NCBI RefSeq assembly: GCF_005049235.1
Contig: NZ_SUMD01000006.1
Location: forward strand, 1-64,000
DNA length: 64,000 nucleotides
Direction of reading: 5' to 3'
Origin: Rhodococcus oryzae
GTDB taxonomy: Bacteria; Actinomycetota; Actinomycetes; Mycobacteriales; Mycobacteriaceae
Numbering within the stretch: the stretch's first letter is position 1; each line of letters opens with the position of its first letter. Under the pieces are notes generated by a model. The model saw only the letters and a list, made by a program, of their open reading frames with translations. It was not told the DNA's origin and did not search any database. A program made the translations under genes and the position numbers. Shown here piece after piece: positions 51,473-63,537 of this stretch.

Positions 51473-52001
51473 ATGCACGGGTTCACGAATGCGACTCCCG
51501 TCGACCGCGGCGTCGACGTCATCGACGTGTACGTCGCGGCGTGGGAGATCGAGTGCTGCGCCCCACCGCCCGAGGTGGGCCGTGAGGCGACATGGGCGCT
51601 CGCCTACACCGCAGACGACACCGAACCGGAGATCTTCCGCCGACCGGTCCGCTGGGATCGGAACAGCCGCACGCTCAGCGCCGGGGGCATCAGCGCCTAC
51701 TGGCGAGGCGCGCCCGACGACCTGTCCGACCGGGCTGCGCGGGCGGCTGTGGGGAACGGTGCACGGCGCGGACGTCCCGGATGGATTCGACAGCACCACC
51801 GGCACGGTTCTGGGCGTGTACCTGCTGGACGAGCTGTACCGCGAGAACGGGATCGGCGCGTGGTGCCCGCTCCCGGGGACCGCGGTGCGGACCTCGGTAT
51901 CGAAGAGCCCCGGTTGGTTCGGCGGCAGCGGGACCTTCGTGTCCGGCATGGATTGCCGCAAGCAGACCGGGGTGGTGATGGAGCTGGCGGTCCGAGACTG
52001 A
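51473..52001 (+). pseudogene. DUF6578-like gene interrupted by a frameshift
   Basis: The N-terminal half reads MHGFTNATPVDRGVDVIDVY and continues to RNSRTLSAGGISAYWRGAPD in one frame. The C-terminal half reads LWGTVHGADVPDGFDSTTGT to SGMDCRKQTGVVMELAVRD in the +1 frame, ending at 52001. Both halves have good codon bias, and the switch lies at about 51735-51755, in gaccgggctgcgcgggcggc. Together they would make a protein of about 175 residues resembling the actinobacterial DUF6578 family. Either the gene is newly inactivated or a base was miscalled in a GC-rich run. Confidence 0.65.
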
Positions 52002-52013
52002 CGCAGCCGCCGT

Positions 52014-52070
52014 CGAGTGTGCAGTTGTCGGGGCATCGCCCGAGAGCGATGGCCGACAACTGCACACTCG
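52014..52070. repeat. Intergenic palindromic element, copy 2
   Basis: A perfect 18-bp outer stem (52014-52031 with 52053-52070, starting cgagtgtgcagttgtcgg) plus an inner catcgc/gcgatg stem. It lies between the convergent frameshifted gene and the amino-acid ABC ATPase gene (stop 52091), so it probably ends both transcripts. Confidence 0.82.
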
Positions 52071-52090
52071 GCGAGTGGCGCGGGCTCGGC

Positions 52091-52855
52091 CTACAGGACC
52101 TTCTTGAGGAAGTCCTGGGTGCGCGGTTGCTGCGGGTTCCCGAACAGCTCCGCGGGGGTGCCCTCCTCGACGACGAACCCGTCGGCCATGAAGATCACCC
52201 GGTCGGACACCTCGCGGGCGAAGCCCATCTCGTGGGTCACCACGACCATCGTCATGCCCTGATCGGCGAGGTCGCGCAGCACCTGCAGCACCTCGCCGAC
52301 CATCTCCGGGTCGAGCGCGCTGGTGGCCTCGTCGAAAAGCATGATGTCCGGGTTCATGGCCAGCGCCCTGGCGATCGCCACGCGCTGCTTCTGCCCACCG
52401 GACAGGTTGGCGGGCTTGGCGTTCGCTTTCTCGCCGAGACCCACCTGCTCGAGCAGTCTCTGCCCGGTCGCCCTGGCCTCTTCCTTGGTGGCGCGCTTGG
52501 TCTGCACCGGCGCCAGCATCACGTTCTCCAGCGCGGTCATGTGCGGGAAGAGGTTGAAGTGCTGGAACACCATGCCGATGTGTTGGCGCACCTTGTCGAT
52601 GTCGACCTTCTTGTCGGTCAGGTCGTAGCCGTCGACGATCACCGTGCCGTCGGTGATGTCCTCGAGCTTGTTCAGGCAGCGCAGGAAGGTGCTCTTGCCG
52701 GACCCGGAGGGCCCGATCACGCAGACCACCTCGCCGTTCGCGATGTCCACGTCGATGCCCTTGAGCACCTCGTTGTCCCCGTACGCCTTCTTGAGGCCGG
52801 AGACCTGAATCTTGATGGTGGGCGACGCAACCGGCGCCGCTGACGACTCCGTCAT
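52091..52855 (-). CDS. Amino-acid ABC transporter ATP-binding protein
   Basis: 254 residues. Walker [18 protein letters not shown] signature and Walker [16 protein letters not shown] are present; [20 protein letters not shown] and [16 protein letters not shown] are typical of GlnQ-type polar amino-acid ATPases. Its ATG overlaps the stop of the upstream permease gene by four bases, so the two are coupled. Confidence 0.95.
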   Translation of the reverse strand: MTESSAAPVASPTIKIQVSGLKKAYGDNEVLKGIDVDIANGEVVCVIGPSGSGKSTFLRCLNKLEDITDGTVIVDGYDLTDKKVDIDKVRQHIGMVFQHFNLFPHMTALENVMLAPVQTKRATKEEARATGQRLLEQVGLGEKANAKPANLSGGQKQRVAIARALAMNPDIMLFDEATSALDPEMVGEVLQVLRDLADQGMTMVVVTHEMGFAREVSDRVIFMADGFVVEEGTPAELFGNPQQPRTQDFLKKVL

Positions 52856-54321
52856 GCGTTGATCCTCTTTTCGAGCCGGTCGGACAGTTTGGTCAGCGCC
52901 ATGATGATGACGAAGTAGAAGATGCCGACGATCAGCCACATGTTGAAGGACTCGAAGTTCCTCGCGATGATGATCTTGCCGGTCTGGGTGAGCTCGGCGA
53001 TGCCGATCACCGACAGGATCGAGGTGTCCTTGAGGGTGATGACCGCCTGGTTGACGAACGACGGCATCATGGTGCGCACCGCCTGCGGCAGCACCACCTT
53101 GCGCATCGAGGCCATGTAGTTCATGCCGAGGCTGCGGGAGGCCTCCATCTGGCCCTTGTCGACGGACTGGATGCCGCCGCGGATGATCTCGGTGATGTAG
53201 GCGCCCGCGTTCAGGCTCAGGGTGATCACGCCCGCGGTGAACGCCGGCATCTGGAAGCCGAGCGCGGCCGGGATGCCGAAGTAGATGAAGAACGCCTGCA
53301 CCAGCAGCGGGGTGCCGCGGAAGATGTCCACGTAGGTGACGCCGATGGCGCGCAGGACCTTGCGGTGCGAGACCCGCAGGAACCCGAATATCAGGCCGAG
53401 CACCAGCGCGATCGCCAGCGAGACCACGGTCAGCACGATGGTCATCCACAGGCCCTTGAGCAGCTGCGGGTAGGTGTCCTTGAGGAGCGAGAAGAAGTTG
53501 TTCCCGCCCTGGGCCTCCTGTGCCCCCTCGCCGAGGTAGGTGTCGAGGATCTTGTCGTACTGCCCGCTGGCGCGCAGGTTCGCGAGCCCGGCGTTGAACT
53601 TCTCGACCAGCTCGGCGTTCTGGCCCTTGGAGACCGCGAACCCGTAGGAGTTGCCCGCCTCCTTCTCGCCGACCGCCTTCAGGCCGTTGCCCTGCGCGAT
53701 GCCGTACAGCAACACCGGGTAGTCGTCGAAGACCGCGACCGAGTTACCGGTCTTGACGTCGTCGTACATGCTGGCGGAGTCGTCGAAGGTGACGGTGGTG
53801 AAGCCGTACTTGTCCTTGATGGACTCGGCGAACATCGCGCCCTCGGTGCCGGTCTTGATCGCGACCCGCTTGCCCCTGAGGTCCTCGTAGGACTCGATGT
53901 CGTCGTTCGACTTCGCGACCGCCATCTGGACGCCGGAATCGAAATACGGATCGGAGAAGTCGAAGACCAGCTTGCGCTCGTCGGTGATCGACATGCCGGC
54001 GATGACACCGTCTACCTGGCGCGACTGCAGCGCCTGGACGGCGGCGTTGAAGCCGAGCGGCTTGACCTGGTACCGGAATCCCTGGTCCTCGGAGATGGCC
54101 TTGAGCAGGTCCATGTCGATGCCGACGAAGTCGCCCTGCTCGTTCTGGAACTCGAACGGGGCGAAGGTCACGTCGGTGGCGATGACGTAGGTCTTGTCGG
54201 GATCGGACTGCGCGTTGGCGGTTCCGACTCCGAGGACGAGGGCGAGCAGGGCGAGGAGGCCGATCACGACGGGTAGTCGGTCGAGTCTTCGGCGCGATTG
54301 TGTACGCATCCGCGTGAGCAT
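52852..54321 (-). CDS. Amino-acid ABC importer: binding protein fused to permease
   Basis: 489 residues combining two components. Residues 1-38 form a signal/anchor helix, about 40-265 an SBP_bac_3 domain ([36 protein letters not shown]) and about 275-489 a HisM/GlnP permease with [20 protein letters not shown], the EAA-type loop. Such SBP-permease fusions are known from lactic acid bacteria GlnP and occur in actinobacteria. With the coupled ATPase it makes a complete importer, probably for glutamine, glutamate or another polar amino acid. Confidence 0.93.
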   Translation of the reverse strand: MLTRMRTQSRRRLDRLPVVIGLLALLALVLGVGTANAQSDPDKTYVIATDVTFAPFEFQNEQGDFVGIDMDLLKAISEDQGFRYQVKPLGFNAAVQALQSRQVDGVIAGMSITDERKLVFDFSDPYFDSGVQMAVAKSNDDIESYEDLRGKRVAIKTGTEGAMFAESIKDKYGFTTVTFDDSASMYDDVKTGNSVAVFDDYPVLLYGIAQGNGLKAVGEKEAGNSYGFAVSKGQNAELVEKFNAGLANLRASGQYDKILDTYLGEGAQEAQGGNNFFSLLKDTYPQLLKGLWMTIVLTVVSLAIALVLGLIFGFLRVSHRKVLRAIGVTYVDIFRGTPLLVQAFFIYFGIPAALGFQMPAFTAGVITLSLNAGAYITEIIRGGIQSVDKGQMEASRSLGMNYMASMRKVVLPQAVRTMMPSFVNQAVITLKDTSILSVIGIAELTQTGKIIIARNFESFNMWLIVGIFYFVIIMALTKLSDRLEKRINA

Positions 54322-54440
54322 TCCTGGTCACGATTCCATGAGCAAACGACTCGGCTCTGTGTACCGTTCTGAGACCTTTATTTGCACTGGTCAGAGGCTC
54401 GCGGTTGCCGGGAGTCCCCACGCTCGTTACCGTACTGTGA

Positions 54441-55619
<1,179 letters not shown>

Positions 55620-55664
55620 GTGTCGGATTTCGCGGCAGCTCGGCAGAGGCGATAGGTTCATCTC

Positions 55665-55716
55665 GTGACAAACCCCGAGGTGAACCCCCTGTGACCAGCC
55701 CCGAGGTGAACCCCGC
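55665..55716 (+). repeat. Imperfect tandem repeat across the ksgA start
   Basis: Two 26-bp units (gtgacaaaccccgaggtgaa and gtgaccagccccgaggtgaa at their cores) lie at 55665 and 55691. Each begins with a GTG. Because 26 is not a multiple of three, the two GTG codons are in different frames, and only the second opens the ksgA frame. Confidence 0.75.
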
Positions 55717-56605
55717 CGAGGGGAACCCGCGCGGCAAGGCCGCGCTGCTCGGCCCCGTCGAGGTGCGTGCGCTCGCCGCCGAGCTGGGCGTGCGACCCAC
55801 CAAGCAGCTCGGCCAGAACTTCGTGCACGACGCCAACACGGTGCGCCGCATCGTGACCACGGCAGGCGTCGGCCGCGACGACATCGTGCTCGAGGTCGGC
55901 CCCGGGCTCGGCTCGCTGACGCTGGCCCTGCTCGACGCCGTCGACTCGGTCATCGCCGTCGAGATCGACCCGGTGCTCGCCGCCAGGCTCCCGGACACCG
56001 CGGCGAAGCGGGCGCCCGAGCTGGCGGACCGGCTGACGGTCGTGGGCGCCGACGCCATGAAGGTGATGCCCGCCGACCTGCCCGCCGCGCCGACCGCGCT
56101 GGTCGCGAACCTGCCCTACAACGTCGCCGTGCCGGTGCTGCTGCACCTGTTCTCCGAGTTCCCCAGCCTGCGCACCGCCCTGGTGATGGTGCAGGCGGAG
56201 GTCGCGGATCGGCTCGCAGCCGTGCCGGGCAACAAGATCTACGGGGTGCCCAGCGTCAAGGCCCGGTTCTTCGGTGACGTCCGTCGCGCGGGTGCCGTCG
56301 GCCGCCAGGTGTTCTGGCCGGTGCCGAAGGTGGAGTCCGGGCTGGTGCGGGTGGACCGCTACGCCGAGCCGCCGTGGCCGATCGACGAGGAACATCGGCA
56401 GCGGGTCTGGGCCGTGGTCAATGCGGCCTTCGCGCAGCGGCGCAAGACGCTGCGGGCCGCGCTCGCCACCTGGGCCGGCTCTCCCGCCGAGGCCGAGCGT
56501 CGCCTGGTCGCGGCGGGGATCGACCCGTCCGCGCGCGGCGAGACCCTGGACGCTGCTGCCTACGTGCGCCTTGCCGCGGTCGAGCCGCTCGGCCCGATCG
56601 GTTGA
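55691..56605 (+). CDS. ksgA: 16S rRNA (adenine1518/1519-N6)-dimethyltransferase
   Basis: 304 residues from the GTG at 55691. [18 protein letters not shown] opens the fold, [15 protein letters not shown] binds SAM and [11 protein letters not shown] is the catalytic NLPY motif. It dimethylates two adenines in helix 45 of 16S rRNA; loss gives kasugamycin resistance. The N-terminal 35 residues before the core are Pro/Glu-rich and come partly from the local repeat. In mycobacteria ispE follows; here a secreted-protein duplication and copper genes do. Confidence 0.95.
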   Translation: MTSPEVNPAEGNPRGKAALLGPVEVRALAAELGVRPTKQLGQNFVHDANTVRRIVTTAGVGRDDIVLEVGPGLGSLTLALLDAVDSVIAVEIDPVLAARLPDTAAKRAPELADRLTVVGADAMKVMPADLPAAPTALVANLPYNVAVPVLLHLFSEFPSLRTALVMVQAEVADRLAAVPGNKIYGVPSVKARFFGDVRRAGAVGRQVFWPVPKVESGLVRVDRYAEPPWPIDEEHRQRVWAVVNAAFAQRRKTLRAALATWAGSPAEAERRLVAAGIDPSARGETLDAAAYVRLAAVEPLGPIG

Positions 56606-56895
56606 CCCGGCTCTGACATCGGAACGGGCTCCATCGAGCTCGGTTGCGTTTAACGAATTGCCAAGTGTGGCAACAGTATGCGGATTCCCGCACCTCGCCG
56701 ATTCCTTGAATGTACGGTGACTCGAATCGTGCTCGGCGTCGGTGTGGTTCGACGCCGCCGGTGCGCGATCCAATCGTCGTCACCGAATGGAGTTCGTACA
56801 TGCCTCGTCCCATGATGCGTCGTCTCGCGGCCACGGTCCTCGCCTCGGCCGTGCTGACCGGTGGCCTTGCGGCCGGAGTGGGTACCGCCTCCGCG
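56592..56895 (+). repeat. Tandem duplication, copy 1 (ksgA end to signal peptide)
   Basis: From the last codons of ksgA (CCG ATC GGT TGA) through a 190-base leader to the end of the signal peptide at about 56895, the sequence matches 57092-57399 with a period of 500-504 bases. The leader contains ttgcca-agtg-tggcaa, a small dyad at 56658-56673. Leader and signal sequence are conserved, while the following mature regions are not. Confidence 0.85.
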
Positions 56896-57105
56896 GTCAC
56901 TCCCAGCCCTCCTGGCACGACCTACTCGGGTGGATCCCTCGCTGAGGCAGTTGGGTCCAGTGATCTTCGGATTCCAGGCCCCATCGGCGACGTTCTCATC
57001 TGGTTCGGCGAGGATGTGCTCGGGTTTTCCAAGCCGAGTTGGGGGGGGTCAGCAATGAGGCCGGAGCGCGCTGTGTCTGATGGCCAGCCCAGCCCGATTG
57101 GATGA
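56800..57105 (+). CDS. Small secreted protein, duplicate 1
   Basis: 101 residues. The signal peptide MPRPMMRRLAATVLASAVLT continues to VGTASAVTPS. The mature part of about 65 residues has an amphipathic IGDVLIWFGEDVLGF and ends GQPSPIG. That PIG and stop correspond to the PLGPIG and stop of ksgA, as expected if the duplication unit began inside ksgA. No domain recognised and no Cys in the mature part. ATGGAG precedes the start by seven bases. Confidence 0.65.
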   Translation: MPRPMMRRLAATVLASAVLTGGLAAGVGTASAVTPSPPGTTYSGGSLAEAVGSSDLRIPGPIGDVLIWFGEDVLGFSKPSWGGSAMRPERAVSDGQPSPIG

Positions 57106-57399
57106 CACGGCTCTGCCAGTGAAGGCAGGTCCTTAGGGGATCTGTTGCGTTCAACGAATTGCCAAGTGCAGCAACAGTATGCGGATTGCTGCACCTCGCC
57201 GATTCCTCGACTGTACGGTGACTCGAATCGTGCTCGGCGTCGGTGCGGTTCGCCGCCGCCGGTGCGCGATCCAATCGTCAGAGTCACCGAATGGAGTTCG
57301 TACATGCCTCGTCCCACGCTGCGTCGTCTCGCACCCACGGTCCTAGTCTCGGCCCTGCTGACCGGTGGCCTGGCCGCCGGAGCGGGCACCGCCTCCGCA
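57092..57399 (+). repeat. Tandem duplication, copy 2
   Basis: Second copy of the unit at 56592. The 5' dyad is weakened (ttgcca...cagcaa), and two extra bases plus small changes occur before the start codon. The block acggtgactcgaatcgtgct and the one around the ribosome-binding site, accgaatggagttcgtacat, are identical in both copies. Confidence 0.85.
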
Positions 57400-57555
57400 T
57401 TCCCCGTCGAATCCGTCCCGCCGGCCGGATCGGTCGCCACTCTTCCCTCCGACATTGGCGTTGAAATCTTCAGCGTCCTGGCAGACCTCCCAACCGGTAG
57501 CGACGGGTGCAACGGCTTCTGTTACCAGCAGGAAGGGGACCGGAGCGGGTCGTGA
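57304..57555 (+). CDS. Small secreted protein, duplicate 2
   Basis: 83 residues. The signal peptide MPRPTLRRLAPTVLVSALLT to AGTASAFPV is nearly that of duplicate 1. The mature part (about 50 residues) ends DGCNGFCYQQEGDRSGS and has two Cys, unlike duplicate 1. The divergence after the signal peptide suggests diversification or decay. Terminated by the 21-bp hairpin at 57564. Confidence 0.6.
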   Translation: MPRPTLRRLAPTVLVSALLTGGLAAGAGTASAFPVESVPPAGSVATLPSDIGVEIFSVLADLPTGSDGCNGFCYQQEGDRSGS

Positions 57556-57563
57556 CCGGTTTC

Positions 57564-57611
57564 GCCCGTGAGTCCTTCTGGTGTGCAGTGACACCAGAAG
57601 GACTCACGGGC
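57564..57611. terminator. 21-bp perfect hairpin between duplicate 2 and copA
   Basis: 57564-57584 pairs perfectly with 57591-57611 around a six-base loop. It lies between convergent stop codons at 57555 and 57625. The stem is unusually long and flawless. Confidence 0.88.
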
Positions 57612-57624
57612 GGCGCAGCCGCTG

Positions 57625-59895
<2,271 letters not shown>

Positions 59896-59896
59896 G

Positions 59897-60778
59897 TCAG
59901 TGGCCTTCGTGGGTGGAGACCGTGAATTCCGCTGTGCGGACCACGTTCTCGTGTTGGAAGTCGAGGAACAGGCGGTAGGTGCCGTCGGACGGCGCCTGCG
60001 CGTGGAAGCTGACGTCCGGTCCGGGTGCGGTGACGCCGTCGCCGGGCTCGCCCTGCGGGTGCACGTGCAGGTAGGCGAGGTCACCGGTGCGCAGCGCGAC
60101 CAGGTGCCCGAACGCGCCGAGGTACGGCTGCAGGTCGGTGACCGGCTTGCCGTCGCGGGCCACGGTCAGGGTCAGCTCTCCGCCTGCGGTGCTGAGGTCG
60201 CCGGACAGGGTGACCTGGTAGCCGTCCACTTCGGCGACCCGTGTTTCCCGGGGCAGGGTGGCCGGGGCGAAGTCGCCCGCGACGTCGACGTTGCGGCCGA
60301 GTGTCAGCTGCGGACCGCCGGTCGGCTGGAAGTCGGCGAACACGCGGTAGGTGCCGCCCCTCGGCCAGCTCCAGTCGATCGACCAGGTGCCGTCCGCCGC
60401 CCGGGCCGGGTGCACGTGCCGGAACTCGCTGGTGTCGCTGCGGACCACGATCAGGTGCAGCTGCTTCTCGTGCAGCTCGTCGTACTCGGTGACCGCGGCA
60501 CCGGACGGGCCGTGGATCCGGAAGTTCAGTGCGCCGGGGCTGCCCGCTTCCGCGGGGGCGGTGATATCGGACAGGGTGTAGCCCTGCTCGGAGACCTGAA
60601 GGCCCGCGGGGGCCGTGGCGACGGCGGTGCCCGCGTCAGCGTGCCCGCCGTGGGTGGTGGTGTCGTGGGTGTTCGACATGTCGATCGGGCTTCCTGTTGC
60701 CGCGCCCAGCCCGAGGGCCGCCGCGAAGATCACGGCGAGCCCTCCGGCGTAGGCGGCGAGTTTGATCGGGGTGTTCAT
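59897..60778 (-). CDS. Membrane-anchored, His-rich protein of the copper operon
   Basis: 293 residues. An N-terminal hydrophobic segment (residues about 8-30) is followed by a His/Asp/Met-containing linker ([18 protein letters not shown]) and two similar beta domains, each with a FRHVHPA or YLHVHPQG histidine motif and a THEGH C-terminus. The location between copZ and copA and the paired HVHP motifs suggest an extracytoplasmic copper-binding protein. Similar operon members are common in actinobacteria but lack a biochemical role. Confidence 0.75.
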   Translation of the reverse strand: MNTPIKLAAYAGGLAVIFAAALGLGAATGSPIDMSNTHDTTTHGGHADAGTAVATAPAGLQVSEQGYTLSDITAPAEAGSPGALNFRIHGPSGAAVTEYDELHEKQLHLIVVRSDTSEFRHVHPARAADGTWSIDWSWPRGGTYRVFADFQPTGGPQLTLGRNVDVAGDFAPATLPRETRVAEVDGYQVTLSGDLSTAGGELTLTVARDGKPVTDLQPYLGAFGHLVALRTGDLAYLHVHPQGEPGDGVTAPGPDVSFHAQAPSDGTYRLFLDFQHENVVRTAEFTVSTHEGH

Positions 60779-60786
60779 GGCCGTTC

Positions 60787-60996
60787 CTATGCGGGAGTGG
60801 CCGAGTAGCCGGCCTCGTCGACGGCGCCGAGCACGGCCGATTCGTCGAGCGGCGCGGCGCTGGTGATGGTGAGCCGGCCGGTGGGGACGTCGACCGCGAT
60901 GTCGGTGACCCCGCCGAGCTTGCCGACCTCGGCGCGGACCGAGCCCGCGCAGTGGCCGCAGGTCATGCCGGTGACGGTGTAGTTCGCGATGGTCAT
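60787..60996 (-). CDS. copZ: Copper chaperone CopZ
   Basis: 69 residues, one heavy-metal-associated domain. YTVTGMTCGHCAGSVRAEVG carries the MxCxxC copper site, and DEAGYSATPA is the typical HMA ending. It hands Cu(I) to CopA. First gene of the copper operon; its upstream region holds two CsoR-like palindromes. Confidence 0.92.
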   Translation of the reverse strand: MTIANYTVTGMTCGHCAGSVRAEVGKLGGVTDIAVDVPTGRLTITSAAPLDESAVLGAVDEAGYSATPA

Positions 60997-61057
60997 GTCG
61001 TTCTCCCTCTGTGTGCGTCCATACCGATGGGGGGTACGGGCTCTTGCATGGATTAAG

Positions 61058-61074
61058 TTACCCCCAGGGGGTAA
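61058..61074. promoter_or_regulatory. CsoR-like operator, site 1
   Basis: TTACCCCCAGGGGGTAA is a perfect dyad around a central A, with the TACCC...GGGTA pattern of CsoR-family operators. It lies 62 bases upstream of copZ. Confidence 0.7.
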
Positions 61075-61106
61075 TGAGCGCAAGCCGCATTCGAGTGTTG
61101 CGTGTC

Positions 61107-61123
61107 ATACCCCTAGGGGGTAT
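61107..61123. promoter_or_regulatory. CsoR-like operator, site 2
   Basis: ATACCCCTAGGGGGTAT is a near-perfect dyad 60 bases upstream of the MFS start and 111 bases upstream of copZ. The two sites lie one toward each divergent gene. Confidence 0.7.
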
Positions 61124-61182
61124 AAACCACAGCACGGCATTCGCCGCGACAGTCACCCGGAGTATCAGAAGGAGTGAATGAG

Positions 61183-62616
61183 ATGAATCGGATACAGGGC
61201 CCCGCCCAGAGCCGAAAATGGTTGGCGCTGGGGTTGATTGCGCTCGCACAGTTCGTGGTCATCATGGACACCTCGATCATCGGCGTCGCCCTGCCGGAGA
61301 TGCGCGAGGATCTCGGTTTCACCCAGGGGAATCTCACCTGGGTGTTCAACGCATACGTGGTGATGTTCGGTGGGATGCTGCTCCTCGGCGGGCGGCTGTC
61401 CGACCTGTACGGCGCACGCCGGATGTTCGGCCTCGGCTGGCTCGTCCTGCTGGCGGGTTCGGCGGCCGCGGGTCTGGCGGGCAACGTGCCTACCGAACTC
61501 GTCGGGCGGGCCGTGCAGGGCGCGGGCGCCGCGCTGATCGCGCCCGCCGCGCTCACCCTGCTGATGATGCTGTTCGGTTCCAGCCCGAGGGAGCTGACCA
61601 GGGCGCTGGCCATCTACGGCGCCGCGGCACCGGCCGGTGGAACCGCGGGCGTGTTCCTGGGCGGACTGCTCACCGAGTACGCCTCGTGGCCGTGGGTGTT
61701 CTTCATCAACATCCCGATCGCGGTGATCGCGCTCGTCGCGGCGCCCGCTCTGCTGCCCGGCGGTCGCGGTGGCGCGACCGGCAGCGTCGACCTGCTCGGT
61801 GCGCTCACCGTCACCCTCGGCATCGGGGCGGCGGTCTTCGGCATCGTCCGCGCACCGGAGGTCGGTTGGGCCTCCGCGCAGACGTGGGGGACCCTGCTCG
61901 CCGCCGCGGTGCTGGTCGCGGGGTTCGTGGTGATCCAGTCCCGGCGGCGCGAACCGCTGGTCCGGCTCGCGATCTTCCGGACCCCGAACCTGGGCGCCGC
62001 CAACCTCGCGCAGTTCCTGCTCGGGGCCGCGTGGATCCCGATGTGGTTCTTCCTGAACCTGTATCTGCAGCAGGTGCTCGGCTACTCGGCGTTCCCCAGC
62101 GGCGCCGCACTCATCCCGATGACGGCGCTGATCATGATCGGCATGATCATGCTCGCGCCCCGGCTGATCGCGAGGTTCGGGCCGAAGCCGATGGTGGTGT
62201 CGGGCCTGGTCCTGCTGTCGGCGGGCCTGGCCTGGCTGTCGCTGGTTCGCCCGGACGGCAACTTCTGGGTCGACGTGCTGCCCGCGTCGCTGGTCTCGGC
62301 GCTCGGCATGGCACTGGCCTTCATCCCCTCGCTGGGCACCGCGATCTCGAGTGCACGCCCGGAGGAGGGCGGCCTGGCGTCGGGCATCGTCAACACCAGC
62401 TATCAGCTCGGCTCCGCGCTGGGTCTGGCCGCCGCGACGGCGGTCGGCGCCGCGCTCGGGGCGAACGAGCTCGGGGATCGTGGCGCCCTGACGGACGGGT
62501 TCGCGGCGGCGTTCCTCGTCGCGGCGGGCGTGGCGCTGGCCGGCGCAGTTCTTGCCGGGCTGACGCTGCGCGGTTCGCGGGCGTCCGCGCCTGACGCGGA
62601 GTCGGTGACGGTCTGA
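61183..62616 (+). CDS. MFS transporter, DHA2/EmrB type
   Basis: 477 residues and 14 predicted helices. ALAQFVVIMDTSIIGVALPE then MREDLGF is the DHA2 start, GGRLSDLYGARRMF is motif A and GAALIAPAALTLLMMLFG motif C of antiporters. The start ATG has AAGGAG eight bases upstream; the GTG at 61174 overlaps that site. It would pump a drug or metabolite out with protons. Divergence from copZ with a CsoR-like site on its side suggests copper-linked control. Confidence 0.88.
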   Translation: MNRIQGPAQSRKWLALGLIALAQFVVIMDTSIIGVALPEMREDLGFTQGNLTWVFNAYVVMFGGMLLLGGRLSDLYGARRMFGLGWLVLLAGSAAAGLAGNVPTELVGRAVQGAGAALIAPAALTLLMMLFGSSPRELTRALAIYGAAAPAGGTAGVFLGGLLTEYASWPWVFFINIPIAVIALVAAPALLPGGRGGATGSVDLLGALTVTLGIGAAVFGIVRAPEVGWASAQTWGTLLAAAVLVAGFVVIQSRRREPLVRLAIFRTPNLGAANLAQFLLGAAWIPMWFFLNLYLQQVLGYSAFPSGAALIPMTALIMIGMIMLAPRLIARFGPKPMVVSGLVLLSAGLAWLSLVRPDGNFWVDVLPASLVSALGMALAFIPSLGTAISSARPEEGGLASGIVNTSYQLGSALGLAAATAVGAALGANELGDRGALTDGFAAAFLVAAGVALAGAVLAGLTLRGSRASAPDAESVTV

Positions 62617-62817
62617 TGGCGGGGGGAGCGGTCCGGCTGGACGACCCGAGGGTCAGGGCCGTGCTGCGCTGCGCAACGGGCTGCCTGCTGGCCGCCCTGC
62701 GGGTCCGGCTGGATCCGCGCTCCCGAGACGGCGGGCGCTGAGCGTCGGTGGGTCGTGGGGCGCTGACGCTCCTGCGGTGGGCGAGTTTCCACGCAGGCGC
62801 GTCGGCGCCCCGCATCA

Positions 62818-63429
62818 TCACCGGCGATCTCGGGCCCGTGCCGCGGGGGCCCATCGCGGATCGCGACCGAGGAGTGCGACCAGTTGGTCGAGGACGGGGG
62901 CGTCCGGGTCTGTGGTCCGGACCGGGGCGAACAGCGCGCCCGGCCCGCGCATGGTCGGCGAGTCGGGGTAGCCGGCGGCGAACCGCACCGCGGTGGCCAC
63001 CCGGCGATCCGCCGGACGGTAGTCGATGCCGATCGCCCGACTCAGATCCCAGCCGTGGGTGAGGACATCGACGAAGTGGACACCGATGGCGATCGAGCCG
63101 GGCACCGTCCCGGAGCCCGCGACGGCGACGCTCCGGCTCAGGACGGCATCGTCGGTGAGGACCGAGCCGAGTTCGCGTGCGGCCGTCTCGAAGTCGGCGC
63201 GGGGGTCCGGTGTCTGTGGTGCGTCGCCGGTGAGTTCCGCATGCATGCTGTCGGCGGCGCCGGACAGGTGCGCGCGCATCGCCAGGGTGTTGGCGGTCAG
63301 GTGGCAGATCATCGCCCGGACGTCCCACTCGTCGCAGGGTGTCGGGAGATCGAGTTGATGCTCGCCCAGGTCAGCGACGAGGGCTCCGGTCAGTCCGAGT
63401 GCCTCCAGGTAGTGCTCGCGCAGGTCCAT
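62818..63429 (-). CDS. TIGR03086-type DinB-like metal-binding protein
   Basis: 203 residues from an ATG preceded by GAGGAGG. The DinB/maleylpyruvate isomerase-like fold is recognised from LDLPTPCDEWDVRAMICHLT, with the metal His in CHLT, and VHFVDVLTHGWDLSRAIG, the second His pair. Members are mycothiol-related or of unknown activity. The mycothiol link is family knowledge, not visible here. Confidence 0.85.
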   Translation of the reverse strand: MDLREHYLEALGLTGALVADLGEHQLDLPTPCDEWDVRAMICHLTANTLAMRAHLSGAADSMHAELTGDAPQTPDPRADFETAARELGSVLTDDAVLSRSVAVAGSGTVPGSIAIGVHFVDVLTHGWDLSRAIGIDYRPADRRVATAVRFAAGYPDSPTMRGPGALFAPVRTTDPDAPVLDQLVALLGRDPRWAPAARARDRR

Positions 63430-63537
63430 CGGTGCCTCCTCAATATGTACGAACGATCGTGCTGTTATTTGACCATCCGGAGGGCTTGGGAGCAAGGGGG
63501 TTCCGCCCGCCGGGCGGCGAGTGGTGAGCCGCCGCGC

